DNA from: Stigmatella aurantiaca
GTDB taxonomy: Bacteria; Myxococcota; Myxococcia; Myxococcales; Myxococcaceae
Assembly (NCBI RefSeq): GCF_900109545.1
Contig: NZ_FOAP01000002.1
Coordinates: 434,001-498,000, forward strand
Reading direction: 5' to 3'
DNA: 64,000 bases
Positions within the stretch are counted from its first letter, which is position 1; each line of letters begins with the position of its first letter. The translations under genes were made by a program, and so were the position numbers. Below are positions 35,937 to 48,069 of the stretch, piece by piece. The notes under the pieces are model-generated. The model worked only from the letters and a program-made list of their open reading frames with translations. It ran no database searches and was not told where the DNA came from.

Positions 35937-36419
35937 ATGACCGAAATCATGTTGAGCTTAACGTTTCGAAAGGCTGCGCTCGACGATCTTCCCGCGATTG
36001 TGTCGCTGCTGGCGGACGACATGCTCGGAGAGGGACGCGAGACCGTGGTCACTCCGCTTCCGGAGAAGTATCTCCGTGCGTTCGAAGCCATCGACAGGGA
36101 CGAGAATCAGTTCCTTCTTGTCGTGGAAGACCAGGGCAGCGTTGTCGGCACCTTGCAGTTGACCTTCATCCCGGGCCTCTCAAGAGGAGGCGCCTGGAGA
36201 GGACAGATCGAGGCGGTTCGCGTGGCCTCCGCCAGGAGGGGCGAGAACATCGGTGAAGCCATGTTCACCTGGGCACTCGAACAGTGCCGCGGCCGCGGCT
36301 GCGCTCTGGTTCAACTGACGACCGACAAAGCCCGTCCCGATGCTCACCGCTTCTACGAGCGCCTCGGCTTCGCGGCAACGCATGTGGGCTACAAGTTGAA
36401 CCTCTCACCAAGCGTTTAG
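35937..36419 (+). CDS. GNAT family N-acetyltransferase carried on a gene cassette
   Basis: About 160 residues. The domain begins LSLTFRKAALDDLPAIVSLL; the ATG at 35937 (or the in-frame ATG at 35949) is preferred over a TTG at 35829, which would translate through the recombination site. The acetyl-CoA-binding motif A is IEAVRVASARRGENIGEAMF, and motif B is ALVQLTTDKARPDAHRFYERLGF, ending ATHVGYKL. It is a typical single-domain GNAT, probably acting on a small molecule. Its TAG stop lies inside the left arm of an attC-like site, a hallmark of integron cassettes, and GNAT enzymes are common cassette cargo. Confidence 0.85.
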   Translation: MTEIMLSLTFRKAALDDLPAIVSLLADDMLGEGRETVVTPLPEKYLRAFEAIDRDENQFLLVVEDQGSVVGTLQLTFIPGLSRGGAWRGQIEAVRVASARRGENIGEAMFTWALEQCRGRGCALVQLTTDKARPDAHRFYERLGFAATHVGYKLNLSPSV

Positions 36420-36558
36420 AGCGCCTAACACAACCGAGGACCTGGCACGGACGGTGAGGCAGTTACGCGCGGCCACTCCGCCCGCAAAGCTCGCGGCTTG
36501 GTTCCGCTACTGCCTCTCCTTCCTTCAACTCAACTGATCCCGGCGTTAGGCGCTCTAA
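36416..36558 (+). other. attC-like (59-base-element) integron recombination site
   Basis: Perfect 14-bp inverted arms TTAGAGCGCCTAAC (36416-36429) and GTTAGGCGCTCTAA (36545-36558) contain the canonical R'' (GCCTAAC) and R' (GTTAGGC) cores. Inner arms GAGGCAGT (36456-36463) and ACTGCCTC (36509-36516) extend the palindrome. The length of about 130-140 bp is inside the known attC range. Predicted IntI cut between G and TTAGGC at 36545/36546. The rest of 36420-36681 carries only the downstream ribosome-binding site AAGGAG. No integrase gene is in the window. Confidence 0.7.
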
Positions 36559-36681
36559 GCCTGGTGGTGGCAGTCCCAGGATAAAGTCTCCCTCTGGCAA
36601 CCCTTCACGCCGGCCGTATCATGAGCGCCGTGAGCAGGCCGGCCGGAGCCGTCCAGTGGCCTGCGTTAAGGAGAATTTCGC

Positions 36682-37707
36682 ATGCGTTATAGACTGTTCG
36701 GCCGCACTGGCCTTTACGTCTCGGAACTCTGTTTCGGAGCGATGACATTCGGCGGGAAGGGCTTCTACGAGCCCATTGGTAAGACGGCCCAGGCCGAGGC
36801 CGACGAACTCGTGTCAATCTCGCTCGAGAGCGGCATCAATTTCTTCGACACCGCTGACGTCTACTCCGAGGGCGAGTCCGAGAAGATCCTCGGCAAGGCC
36901 CTCGGCGCGCGCCGCAAAGACGTCGTGCTCGCCACGAAGGTGCGCGGCAAGGCCGGCACTGGTCCGAACCAGCAGGGCCTCTCCCGCGCTCACATCATGA
37001 ACTCCATCGAGGGCAGCCTGAAGCGCCTCGGGACCGACTGGGTTGATCTCTACCAGATTCACGGCTTCGACCCGGTGACCCCCTTCGACGAGACACTGCG
37101 CGCCCTCGACGACGTTGTCCGTTCTGGCAAGGTGCGTTACGTCGGCTGCTCGAATCTCGCAGCATGGCAGCTCGCCAAGGCCAACGGCATCGCGGCGCGC
37201 CATGGTTGGGCTCGCTTCGAGTCATTGCAAGCCCACTACACGATCGCCACCCGCGATCTCGAACGCGAACTCGTGCCTCTACTGAACGACGCGCAGATGG
37301 GGCTCATGGTATGGAGCCCGCTCTCCGGGGGCCTGCTGTCCGGAAAGCATGGCCGTGACGGCAAAGGCCCTGACGGCTCGCGCCGAGCCAGCTTCGACTT
37401 CCCGCCCGTCAACAAGGACCGCGCCTTCGACTGCATCGACGCGATGCGGAAGATTGGCGACGCCAAGGGCGCGAGCGTCGCATGCGTCGCGCTTGCGTGG
37501 CTGCTCGCAAAGCCCCACGTCTCGGCGATCATTGTCGGCGCGAAGAACGAGGAGCAGCTCAGGGACAACCTGAAGGCGAGCGACTTCGTGCTCGACCCCG
37601 CCGAGCTCGCCGAGCTCGACAAGGTGAGCGCACTGCCCGCCGAATACCCGGGCTGGATGATCGAGTTCCTAGGCAACCTAGGCAGAGCGCCGAAGAACGC
37701 TCGCTAA
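36682..37707 (+). CDS. Aldo/keto reductase (first of tandem pair)
   Basis: 341-residue NADPH-dependent TIM-barrel oxidoreductase. Catalytic tetrad: D56 (FFDTADVYS), Y61, K86 (VLATKVRG) and H127 (LYQIHGF). The cofactor-binding end has SAIIVGAKNEEQLRDNL. LFGRTGLYVSELCFGAMTFGG at the N-terminus is typical of the AKR groups acting on aldehydes and ketones. The ATG has AAGGAG at 9 bp. A second AKR follows 15 bp downstream and then a regulator, all on the same strand, forming a likely operon. Substrate unknown. Confidence 0.9.
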   Translation: MRYRLFGRTGLYVSELCFGAMTFGGKGFYEPIGKTAQAEADELVSISLESGINFFDTADVYSEGESEKILGKALGARRKDVVLATKVRGKAGTGPNQQGLSRAHIMNSIEGSLKRLGTDWVDLYQIHGFDPVTPFDETLRALDDVVRSGKVRYVGCSNLAAWQLAKANGIAARHGWARFESLQAHYTIATRDLERELVPLLNDAQMGLMVWSPLSGGLLSGKHGRDGKGPDGSRRASFDFPPVNKDRAFDCIDAMRKIGDAKGASVACVALAWLLAKPHVSAIIVGAKNEEQLRDNLKASDFVLDPAELAELDKVSALPAEYPGWMIEFLGNLGRAPKNAR

Positions 37708-38718
<1,011 letters not shown>

Positions 38719-38741
38719 CTCTCTCAGGGTCGCGAGCGGCC

Positions 38742-39602
38742 GTGACGTTATTTCGCCGTGCTAGACTGCGGCCCGTGACCGCCGCGTCCCTGTCGTCTCC
38801 GCGCTCCGAGCTGGGGCACTTTCTCCGGACCCGCCGGGCGCGGCTGCGGCCGTCCGATGTGGGGCTGCCCGAGGGCGCGCGGCGGCGCACGCCGGGGCTG
38901 CGGCGCGAGGAGGTCGCGCAGCTCGCCGGCGTGGGGGTGAGCTGGTACACGTGGCTCGAGCAGGGGCGCGACATCCAAGTTTCGGAGGCGCTGCTCGAGC
39001 GACTTTCGAGCGCGCTGCGCCTCGATGCGGCGGAACGTTCGTACCTGTTCGAGCTTGCCCAAGGCCGCTCGCCCCGTCCGGTTGCCGCAACGCCGCCGAT
39101 CGTGAGCCCCCTGCTCGCGCGCACGATCGAGGCGCATCGTCATCCGGCGACTGTCTCGACCATGCGCTGGGACGTCGTCGCAATGAACGGGCCCGCGCTG
39201 AAGCTTTGGGGTGATCAGCGTGGCACGAATGCCCTGCGGAACATCTTCCTCGGCAAGGTACCGCCGCTCGCCACGGCGGAGCACGAGGCACACGCACGCA
39301 ACCTCGTTGCGCGCTTTCGCTCGGAAGCCGCGCGCGCGAGTGCTCATGAGCAGTTCCAGGAGATTGCGGACGAGCTGAGGGCGAGGAGCCCCGAGTTCCG
39401 CCGGCTCTGGACGCAGCATGACTTGTATGCCGAGCCCGAGGGCACGAAGATCGTCGACATCCCCGGAACCGGCCGCATCGAGCTCGCGCACGTGACGCTG
39501 ATGCACATCGAGCCGGACGCACGCACTCTTCGAGTCCTCTTCTATTCTCCCGTCGGCCCCGAGAGCGAGCAGCGAATGGCGCGTGCTCTCGCAGAACGTT
39601 GA
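38742..39602 (+). CDS. XRE-family regulator with MmyB-like ligand-binding domain
   Basis: 286 residues. The start is either the GTG at 38742 or the GTG at 38775. The helix-turn-helix is at about 24-100 (LGHFLRTRRARLRPSDVGLP, GLRREEVAQLAGVGVSWYTWLEQGRDI), followed by a PAS-like MmyB ligand-binding domain from about 120 (RWDVVAMNGPALKLWGD ... NALRNIFLG ... EFRRLWTQHDLYA). Such regulators are often encoded beside the aldo/keto reductases or dehydrogenases they control, as here. The ligand is unknown, possibly a fatty acid or small aldehyde-related molecule. Confidence 0.88.
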   Translation: MTLFRRARLRPVTAASLSSPRSELGHFLRTRRARLRPSDVGLPEGARRRTPGLRREEVAQLAGVGVSWYTWLEQGRDIQVSEALLERLSSALRLDAAERSYLFELAQGRSPRPVAATPPIVSPLLARTIEAHRHPATVSTMRWDVVAMNGPALKLWGDQRGTNALRNIFLGKVPPLATAEHEAHARNLVARFRSEAARASAHEQFQEIADELRARSPEFRRLWTQHDLYAEPEGTKIVDIPGTGRIELAHVTLMHIEPDARTLRVLFYSPVGPESEQRMARALAER

Positions 39603-39668
39603 AAGCACATCGCCTCCAATGGTCCAGGCCGTCAGCAAGGCCCGTGACCAAGGGGCACGGCGCCCGGC

Positions 39669-40856
39669 CTACTGCGTCTGGATGTGCCGGAAGTAGGTGT
39701 CGAGTCCGTGGTTGCTGGGCCACCCCTGGGCCGGATCGTTGAAGGTGTGGATCTGAGCCCCCGGGGCGTTGAAGCCCGCCCCACCCCCGTTGATGACCCA
39801 CGCCAGCGGGGAGGTTCCCGTGATCACATTGATGACGTTGTCCGGAGTGCCGTTGGGCTCGTGCACGCCGAGCCAGTTGGGGACCGGATCCTGCTGGTTC
39901 ACGTAGAAGTTGTACTGCGGCCCCGCCGGGAAGTTCTTGCCCGCGCCCGCGATGCCCACCACGTTGACGTTGCTCAGGATCTGCTCGCGCGCCTCGCGGT
40001 TCCCGTTCCCGAACACGGGAAGGTTGCTCGTCCAGCCCCCCTGGGAATCGATGATCCGCTGGTCCACCCGGTTGAGGGCATGCGAGACGATGGCGCCGCC
40101 CTGGCTGTAGCCCACCACGTTCACCTTCCGCCCGGCCTCGAGGTCCGCGGAGATGGCGTTGGCCAGCGTGTTCACGGCCTTGTTGTCACCCCAGTTGATG
40201 CGGTCCTGCCCCGTCTGGAGGACGTCGTTGTTCTGGCCCTCGGTGGCGTTGTAGATGGGCACCACGTTGGTGCCCGTGTGGTTCGCGAGATCCTGCGCCG
40301 CGGAGATCGCCCCCGCCGGAGGGGTGTTGATGCCGTTGGTGAAGTACGTGGTGGGCGTCGGGCTCGCGACGGGATTCGAGGGCTCGAAGGGCGGCACCTG
40401 CGTCACGTCGAACTTCTCGGGCGGATACGCGTAGCCATCCGCGCCAACGTACATGCCGTCATACGTGCTGGCAGGCGCGGCGGAATCAATCCTCAACGCA
40501 CCGGCCGCGGCCTTCTCCGCATCGGTCATCGTGTTGCCCCGCACCTCCACGGTGCCCGTGTTGCTGGGAATGGGCGGCTCCGTGGCGGTCGAGCCTGACT
40601 GGGCGGCAGCGCGCAGGTTGGCCCCCGCGGCGGCAACGTTCGGGGACACCCCGTTGGCCGGGGCCACATCGAAGCCGCTCTGGCCGGACCACCCCTGGAC
40701 GGGGGTGGACGTGCGGACGGCATCGGGAGGCTGGGGGGCGGGCGTGGAGGACGCCGGAGGCGTGGCCGTCGAAGCGGGCTTGCTCTCGGAGACACTGGGC
40801 CTGCTGCTCGAAGCGCCGCTGCTGGAACCGCCACCACCGACCTTGTCGACACCCAT
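39669..40856 (-). CDS. Alpha/beta-hydrolase (lipase/cutinase-like) with disordered N-terminus
   Basis: 395 residues from the ATG at 40856 (GGAG 7 bp upstream). Residues 1-90 are Ser/Pro/Ala-rich and likely disordered, with no signal peptide. The catalytic part starts about residue 160 (YFTNGINTPPAGAISAAQDL). It has the nucleophile elbow GYSQG within NVVGYSQGGAIVSHAL, an Asp-containing YNFYVNQQDPVPNWLGV and a terminal His (NHGLDTYFRHIQ) suited to a Ser-Asp-His triad. The low-complexity head joined to an esterase-like domain recalls antibacterial effector lipases, but no secretion marker is visible. Next to the HMG-CoA lyase gene, in the same orientation, 96 bp away. Confidence 0.7.
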   Translation of the reverse strand: MGVDKVGGGGSSSGASSSRPSVSESKPASTATPPASSTPAPQPPDAVRTSTPVQGWSGQSGFDVAPANGVSPNVAAAGANLRAAAQSGSTATEPPIPSNTGTVEVRGNTMTDAEKAAAGALRIDSAAPASTYDGMYVGADGYAYPPEKFDVTQVPPFEPSNPVASPTPTTYFTNGINTPPAGAISAAQDLANHTGTNVVPIYNATEGQNNDVLQTGQDRINWGDNKAVNTLANAISADLEAGRKVNVVGYSQGGAIVSHALNRVDQRIIDSQGGWTSNLPVFGNGNREAREQILSNVNVVGIAGAGKNFPAGPQYNFYVNQQDPVPNWLGVHEPNGTPDNVINVITGTSPLAWVINGGGAGFNAPGAQIHTFNDPAQGWPSNHGLDTYFRHIQTQ

Positions 40857-40952
40857 GTGCACTCTCCAGCGCGCGGAACTCCTTGGCGCCTCTGCACAGG
40901 GTTATCGGGCCTGCCTCGGCCGGGGTTGCTTCCAGCTTCTCAAACTCCGGAA

Positions 40953-41930
40953 CTACGTCCGGGCCCGGCGCGACGCCTTCTTCTCGCGCTCGCCCAGCGC
41001 CGCCTGGAGGAACTTGCCCGCCAGCTTCCGGCCAATCAGCTCCTGCGCCAGCTCGCCTGCCTCCACGAGCCGGTCCAGGTTGATGCCCGTCTCCACGCCC
41101 ATGCCCTGGAACATGAAGACCGCATCCTCCGTGGCCAGGTTGCCCGCCGCTCCCGGCGCATAGGGGCACCCGCCCAGCCCGCCGATGCTGGCGTCGAACG
41201 TCGTAATCCCCGCCGACAGCCCCACCAGCGCGTTCGCCAGCGCCGTGCCCCGCGTGTCGTGCAGGTGCAGCGCCAGCTTCTCCAGCGGGATGTACTTCAA
41301 GAGCGCCGAGAGGATCTCCTCCGTCTGGCGCGGTGTCCCCACGCCAATCGTGTCCCCCAGGCTCAGCTGGTAGAGCCCCATGTCCACGAGCCGGCGGCAG
41401 ATGTCCACCACCCGCTCCACGGGCACCTCGCCCTCGTACGGGCAGCCCCACACCGTGGACAGGTAGCCGCGCACGCGCATGCCCATCTGGGCCGCCGCCG
41501 TGGCCACCTCGCGCGAGGCCTCCAGCGCCTCGGCGATGCTCTTGTTGATGTTCTTCTTGGAGTGAGCCTCGGACGCCGAGATGAAGACGGCCGCCTCCTG
41601 CAGGCCCGCCTCCCGCGCGCGCTGCAGCCCCTTGAGGTTCGGCACCAGCGCGGAGAACACCACGCCTGGCTTGCGGCCGACCAGGCGCAGCAGCTCCTCC
41701 GCGTCCGAGAGCTGGGGAATCCACTTCGGGGAGACGAACGACGTCACCTCGATGCGCTTCTCGCCCGCGGCGACCAGCGCCTCCACCAGGCGCGCCTTGT
41801 CGCGGGTGGGCAGCGTGCGCAGCTCGTTCTGCAAGCCGTCCCGCGGGCCGACCTCGTACACGTCGACCCGCTGGGGGAGGCCCCCGAGCCAGCCGCCTAT
41901 ACGCGCTCTGGGATGTTCGTTCGAATCCAC
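40953..41930 (-). CDS. mvaB: Hydroxymethylglutaryl-CoA lyase
   Basis: 325 residues; TIM-barrel lyase splitting HMG-CoA into acetyl-CoA and acetoacetate, the last step of leucine breakdown. Signature segments: [11 protein letters not shown] near residue 27, the metal-binding [13 protein letters not shown], and the catalytic-Cys loop [15 protein letters not shown]. The start codon lies inside the 3' end of the B12-binding mutase subunit gene (34-bp overlap), so the genes are translationally linked. In myxobacteria HMG-CoA chemistry also feeds isovaleryl-CoA synthesis, so either role is possible. Symbol by similarity. Confidence 0.92.
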   Translation of the reverse strand: MDSNEHPRARIGGWLGGLPQRVDVYEVGPRDGLQNELRTLPTRDKARLVEALVAAGEKRIEVTSFVSPKWIPQLSDAEELLRLVGRKPGVVFSALVPNLKGLQRAREAGLQEAAVFISASEAHSKKNINKSIAEALEASREVATAAAQMGMRVRGYLSTVWGCPYEGEVPVERVVDICRRLVDMGLYQLSLGDTIGVGTPRQTEEILSALLKYIPLEKLALHLHDTRGTALANALVGLSAGITTFDASIGGLGGCPYAPGAAGNLATEDAVFMFQGMGVETGINLDRLVEAGELAQELIGRKLAGKFLQAALGEREKKASRRART

Positions 41931-42301
41931 TGGACGATGTCCTGCGTCGAGCTTCCGGGGGTGAAGATCTCCGTCACTCCCAAACCCTTCAGCTTAGGTA
42001 TGTCGTCGTCCGGGATGATGCCGCCACCAAAAACGCGGATGTCCTCGGCCTTGCTCGTCTTGAGCAAGTCGATGACGGCGGGAAAGAGCGTCATGTGCGC
42101 ACCGGACATGATGGACATGCCGATCGCGTCGACGTCTTCCTGGATGGCGGCGTTGACGATCATCTCGGGCGTCTGATGCAGCCCCGTGTAGATGACCTCC
42201 ATGCCCGCGTCGCGCAAGGCCCGGGCGATGATCTTCGCCCCCCGGTCGTGCCCATCCAGGCCCGGTTTGGCCACCAGAATTCGTAGCTTCCTCTCAGCCA
42301 T
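41897..42301 (-). CDS. Methylmalonyl-CoA mutase, B12-binding subunit
   Basis: 134-residue Rossmann-type cobalamin-binding domain as a free-standing protein. The base-off/His-on signature DGHDRG is at residues 16-21 (His18 as lower cobalt ligand), followed by SIMSGAH and [10 protein letters not shown], which line the nucleotide tail. It pairs with the large catalytic subunit encoded at 43030-44922. Together they isomerise (R)-methylmalonyl-CoA and succinyl-CoA, or a related acyl-CoA pair. Its start overlaps the methyltransferase stop by 8 bp and its end overlaps the HMG-CoA lyase start. Confidence 0.92.
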   Translation of the reverse strand: MAERKLRILVAKPGLDGHDRGAKIIARALRDAGMEVIYTGLHQTPEMIVNAAIQEDVDAIGMSIMSGAHMTLFPAVIDLLKTSKAEDIRVFGGGIIPDDDIPKLKGLGVTEIFTPGSSTQDIVQWIRTNIPERV

Positions 42302-43029
42302 GTCGCAGCTCTGCTCCCATGATGAGGTCCGTGGAGGCAGGTGTCAGCGGCTCGCCCTCCAGCCCGCCATGCACCCACTTCGTCGAGAGGCCTGTCGATT
42401 CCAACAGTTGGATCAATTCCGCAAGCGGATAGTACCGGATGGCATATGTCCCTGAAAGGACTCGGCCCTCCGGGGTGATGAGCCGCCGCTGCCCGTGGTC
42501 CCTGCCCGTGGCGGGCTCGAAGCGGCTCTCCTCCTCCAGACGGCTGCCATCCGGCAGTTGCCTCTGAAATGACGCACTGGGCTGTTCCAGGAGCCGCTCG
42601 TAGGGCACCGTCTGAAACACCAATAACGCACCCGGACGAAGGCACCGCGTCACCTCCCGGAGGATGATGCGATGTTCTGCCTCCGAGAAGGCGAACAGCG
42701 TCGAGTACCAGGCATAGGCCCCCGCCAGGGAGGCGTCCGGGAAAGGAAGGGCCCGCAGGTCCCCCTCCAGTGCCGGGAAGCCGGGGAGCCGGTGCGCCAG
42801 CGAGTAGGCGTCGCGCTCCAGCCCCACCACCCGGCCCGCCAGCACGCCCGCGGTGTTGAGCGGGGCGGCATGGCGCCCATGGCCGCACCCCAGGTCCACC
42901 ACGGGCCCCGAGGGTGGCAGGCCCGCGAAGCAGCGCTCCAAGTAGGCCACCTCCCGCGCCGTCACCTCCGGCGAGAGAAACGGCAGCGTGCTGCGCACAT
43001 ACAGCTCGCCGAAGAAGCTCACGGGCGCG

Positions 43030-43043
<14 letters not shown>
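42294..43043 (-). CDS. Class I SAM-dependent methyltransferase
   Basis: 249 residues, GTG start at 43043 overlapping the mutase stop. The SAM-binding motif I is [16 protein letters not shown], motif [15 protein letters not shown], and motif [27 protein letters not shown]; the rest is a C-terminal Rossmann half with a small lid. The acceptor substrate cannot be predicted. Its placement between the two mutase subunits, with overlaps on both sides, indicates one transcript, though a methyltransferase is not a known part of the mutase reaction. Confidence 0.85.
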
Positions 43044-44922
<1,879 letters not shown>

Positions 44923-44978
44923 GGCCCGGCGGTGTAGCACCCGCATCCAGGGGTCGCAAGCCAACCTCGGGCGCTCTG

Positions 44979-46172
44979 TCAGCGAGGCTTCGAGAGCCCC
45001 TCACGCAGCCGGCGCGCCGCTTCCTGGAGTACCCCGTGTGTCTTGCAAAACGCGAAGCGCGCGAAGCCCTGTCCCAGGTGCCGGTGCTCCACGGAATAAA
45101 AGACACTTGGAGGAATGGCGGCCACGCCGCCCTGCGTCACCAGGTGGCGGCAGAAGGCGACATCGTCCGGGAAGCCCTGCTGGGAAATATCCGCGAGGAT
45201 GAAGTAGCTGCCCTCGGGCGCCTGCGCCTCGAGCCCCGCCTCGCGCAGGCCGCTCAGCAGCAGCTCCCGCCGCACCCGGTAGTCCGCCTCCAGCGTCTGG
45301 AAGTAGGCGTCCGGCATCCGCAGCGCCACCGCGGTGGCCGCCTGGAAGGGCGAGGCGGTGGCGAACGTGACGAACTGGTGTGCGCGCTGCACCGCGTCAC
45401 GCAGCGGCGGAGGGGCGATGATCCAGCCGATCTTCCACCCGGTGAGGCTGAACGTCTTGCCCATGCTGCTCACGGTGACGGTGCGGCCGGCCAGCACCGG
45501 CACGGTGGAGGGGCGCACGTGCCGCGCGGGGGCGAACACGATGTGCTCGTACACCTCGTCGGAGAGCACCGTCACCCCATGCCGCTCGCACAGGGCGCCG
45601 ATGCGCTCCAGTTCCTCACGGGTGAACACCTTGCCGGTGGGGTTGTGCGGGGTGTTGAGGATGAGCAGCCGCGTCCGGGGGCCGAAGGCCGCCTCCAGCT
45701 CCGCCCCATCGAACCACCACGCGGCGTGGTGCGCATCCGGGGGCCGCAGCGGCACGAAGCGCGGCGTGGCCCCCACGAACGCGAGGTTCGCGACATAGGA
45801 ATCGTAGAAGGGCTCGAAGACGATCACCTCGTCGCCCGGATCCACCAGCCCCAGGATGGCATCCAGCAGGGCCTCGGTGGCCCCGCTCGTGACGGTGACC
45901 ATGGTGTCCGGATCCACCTGCTGGCCATAGAAGCGCGCCGCATGCTCGGCGATGGCCACCCGCAGCTCCCGCGCCCCCATGCTCGGGGCGTACTGGTTGG
46001 TGCCGTCGCGGATGGCGCGCCACGCGGCCTCCTTCACCTCGTCCGGCCCATCGAAGTCCGGGAACCCCTGCCCCAGGTTCACCGCGCCGTGGCGCGCGGC
46101 CAGGGCGCTGAACTCCGAGAACACCGTGGTGCCCAAACCAGAGACACGGCCGGCAAGGTGCGAGCGGCTCAT
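44979..46172 (-). CDS. PLP-dependent class I/II aminotransferase (methionine/kynurenine type)
   Basis: 397-residue fold-type I aminotransferase. N-terminal [16 protein letters not shown] and [13 protein letters not shown], then [37 protein letters not shown], and the Schiff-base Lys in [16 protein letters not shown]. The sequence is closest in feel to YbdL/kynurenine-oxoglutarate aminotransferases, which use methionine or aromatic amino acids. It is divergent from the sphingolipid operon, with about 337 bp between starts. Its 3' end lies 57 bp before the mutase start on the same strand. Substrate is inferred only. Confidence 0.88.
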   Translation of the reverse strand: MSRSHLAGRVSGLGTTVFSEFSALAARHGAVNLGQGFPDFDGPDEVKEAAWRAIRDGTNQYAPSMGARELRVAIAEHAARFYGQQVDPDTMVTVTSGATEALLDAILGLVDPGDEVIVFEPFYDSYVANLAFVGATPRFVPLRPPDAHHAAWWFDGAELEAAFGPRTRLLILNTPHNPTGKVFTREELERIGALCERHGVTVLSDEVYEHIVFAPARHVRPSTVPVLAGRTVTVSSMGKTFSLTGWKIGWIIAPPPLRDAVQRAHQFVTFATASPFQAATAVALRMPDAYFQTLEADYRVRRELLLSGLREAGLEAQAPEGSYFILADISQQGFPDDVAFCRHLVTQGGVAAIPPSVFYSVEHRHLGQGFARFAFCKTHGVLQEAARRLREGLSKPR

Positions 46173-46350
46173 CGAGGACTCCCGGACGGCCGGAAGAGGA
46201 GGGAAACGAGCGCCCGGCGCGTCGTCCGCACACCATAGCGTCCTGCCGACCGCGACACCCGTGTCAGATGACCTGGGCCGGGTGCCGCTAAGTGCCTGAT
46301 TCGCAACAATCCCCCCCGGGACCGCGGTCTTGTCCCGGAAAGTTGGTGCC

Positions 46351-46379
46351 TTGACAGTCCTGGCATCCCTCTTTATTCA
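46351..46379 (+). promoter_or_regulatory. Candidate sigma-70 promoter for the ceramide operon
   Basis: A consensus TTGACA (46351-46356) is followed after 17 bp by TATTCA (46374-46379). That gives an untranslated leader of about 125 bp before the serine palmitoyltransferase-like gene. The -35 and spacing are ideal, the -10 weak. The rest of the 46173-46509 gap shows nothing else I can name. Confidence 0.45.
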
Positions 46380-46509
46380 CGGCTCCGCGTCGCCCCGAGG
46401 AGGTCGCACGCAGCACCCCTCCCAAGGTGCAGCCGTCTGGAACGCGCCCCACCGCAATCGCCCCCTCCAGATCACCCCCGGATCCCCCGACGCAGACAGA
46501 AGGACCACC

Positions 46510-48063
46510 ATGAGTGACGTCTTCGACAAGTGCCGCAGTTGGAAGGACTACCGCATCGCGAAGGCCGCGGGCCTCTACCCCTACTTCCGCTCCATCGAGG
46601 CCTCGCACGGAGCCACCGAGGTGGAGATCGAAGGGCGCCGCGTCATCATGGTGGGTTCGAACAACTACCTGGGCTTGTCGGCGGACCCGCGGGTGAAGGA
46701 AGCGGCCATCCGCGCGGTGGAGAAGTTCGGCACCACGTGCTCGGGCTCCCGCCTGCTCAACGGCACCCTGGCGCTGCACGAGGAGCTGGAGGCCCGGCTG
46801 GCCAAGTTCCTCAACCGCGAGTCCGCGCTCGTCATCTCCACCGGCTTCCAGACGAACCTGGCCCTGTCGGCCATCCTGGGCCGGCACGACATCGTCTTCA
46901 GCGACCGGCAGAACCACGCCTCGCTGGTGGACGGCATCCGGCTGGGCTTCGCCACCGAGCGCAAGTTCCGCCACAATGATCTGGAGCACCTGGAGCAGCT
47001 GCTGGCCGCGGCCGAGCCGAACGCCGGGAAGATCATCGTCACCGACGGCGTGTTCTCCATGGAGGGGGACCTCTGCAACCTGCCCCGCCTGGTGGAGCTG
47101 GCCAAGCGCTACAACGCGCGGCTGATGACGGACGATGCGCACTCCATGGGCGTGCTGGGAGCCCACGGGCGCGGCGTGTCCGAGTACTTCGGGCTGGAGG
47201 CGGAGACGGACCTGGTGATGGGCACGTTCTCCAAGAGCTTCGCCTCGCTGGGCGGCGTGCTCGCGGGCCCCTTCGAGGTCATCAACTACATGCGCCACAA
47301 GGCGCGCCCGGTCATCTTCTCGGCATCCATGACGCCGGCCTCCGTGGCCGCGGCGCTCAAGGCGCTGGAGATCATCGAGGCGGAGCCGGAGCGCCGCGCG
47401 CGGCTGCTGGACATCGCGGAGAAGATGCACAACGGCTTCCGCGCCATGGGCTTCGACACGGGCGTGTCCGTGACGCCGGTGGTGCCGGTGCACATCGGGG
47501 ATCAGGTGAAGTGCTTCCGCTTCTGGAAGGCGCTGCACGAGGCGGGCGTGTTCGCCAACCCCGTCATCCCCCCGGCGGTGGAGGCGGGCCACGCGCTCAT
47601 CCGCACCAGCTACATGGCCACGCACACGGACGCGCAGCTCGATCAGGTGCTCGACACCTTCGAGAAGATCGGCCGGCGCCTGAACGTCATCCCCGAGACG
47701 CGGCCCACGGTGTACGAGCCGGTGCAGATCGCCCGGCCCGGCTCGGGCGTGCGCGCCAACAAGGCCTCGGAGAAGTGGGCGGCGGGCTCCGCGGGCCAGC
47801 TGGTGAACCCCAACGGCTTCTCGCTGGATCAGCTCTCGCGCATGTCCTCGCGCGAGGTGGCCGGCAAGCTCTTCGACGCGGTGGAGCACCTGACGTGGCG
47901 CGCCGCCAACTTCCAGCCGGAGGATCTGCGCAAGCTGAGCGGGGCCTCGCGGCGGCTGTGGAAGAAGCGCGGCGAGCTGCCCGGGCTGCTGCTGGAGAAG
48001 AGCGCGCACTTCTTCATGAAGAACGGGCACGACCACAACGGCGCCCCGGTGGAAAGGAACTAG
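46510..48063 (+). CDS. spt: Alpha-oxoamine synthase, predicted serine palmitoyltransferase
   Basis: 517 residues from the ATG at 46510 (AAGGA 6 bp upstream). PLP-dependent enzyme condensing an amino acid with an acyl thioester; in this setting predicted to join serine and palmitoyl-CoA or acyl-ACP, the first step of sphingolipid synthesis. Visible: NNYLGLSADPRV, GSRLLNGTLALHEELE, H136 (QNHAS, stacking on PLP), DDAHSMG (209-215) and the Schiff-base Lys242 in GTFSKSFASLGG. A C-terminal extension of about 110 residues beyond the usual 400 is present. The choice of serine palmitoyltransferase over glycine C-acetyltransferase or KAPA synthase rests on its two downstream partners. Symbol by context. 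Confidence 0.8.
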   Translation: MSDVFDKCRSWKDYRIAKAAGLYPYFRSIEASHGATEVEIEGRRVIMVGSNNYLGLSADPRVKEAAIRAVEKFGTTCSGSRLLNGTLALHEELEARLAKFLNRESALVISTGFQTNLALSAILGRHDIVFSDRQNHASLVDGIRLGFATERKFRHNDLEHLEQLLAAAEPNAGKIIVTDGVFSMEGDLCNLPRLVELAKRYNARLMTDDAHSMGVLGAHGRGVSEYFGLEAETDLVMGTFSKSFASLGGVLAGPFEVINYMRHKARPVIFSASMTPASVAAALKALEIIEAEPERRARLLDIAEKMHNGFRAMGFDTGVSVTPVVPVHIGDQVKCFRFWKALHEAGVFANPVIPPAVEAGHALIRTSYMATHTDAQLDQVLDTFEKIGRRLNVIPETRPTVYEPVQIARPGSGVRANKASEKWAAGSAGQLVNPNGFSLDQLSRMSSREVAGKLFDAVEHLTWRAANFQPEDLRKLSGASRRLWKKRGELPGLLLEKSAHFFMKNGHDHNGAPVERN

Positions 48064-48069
48064 GCGCCC

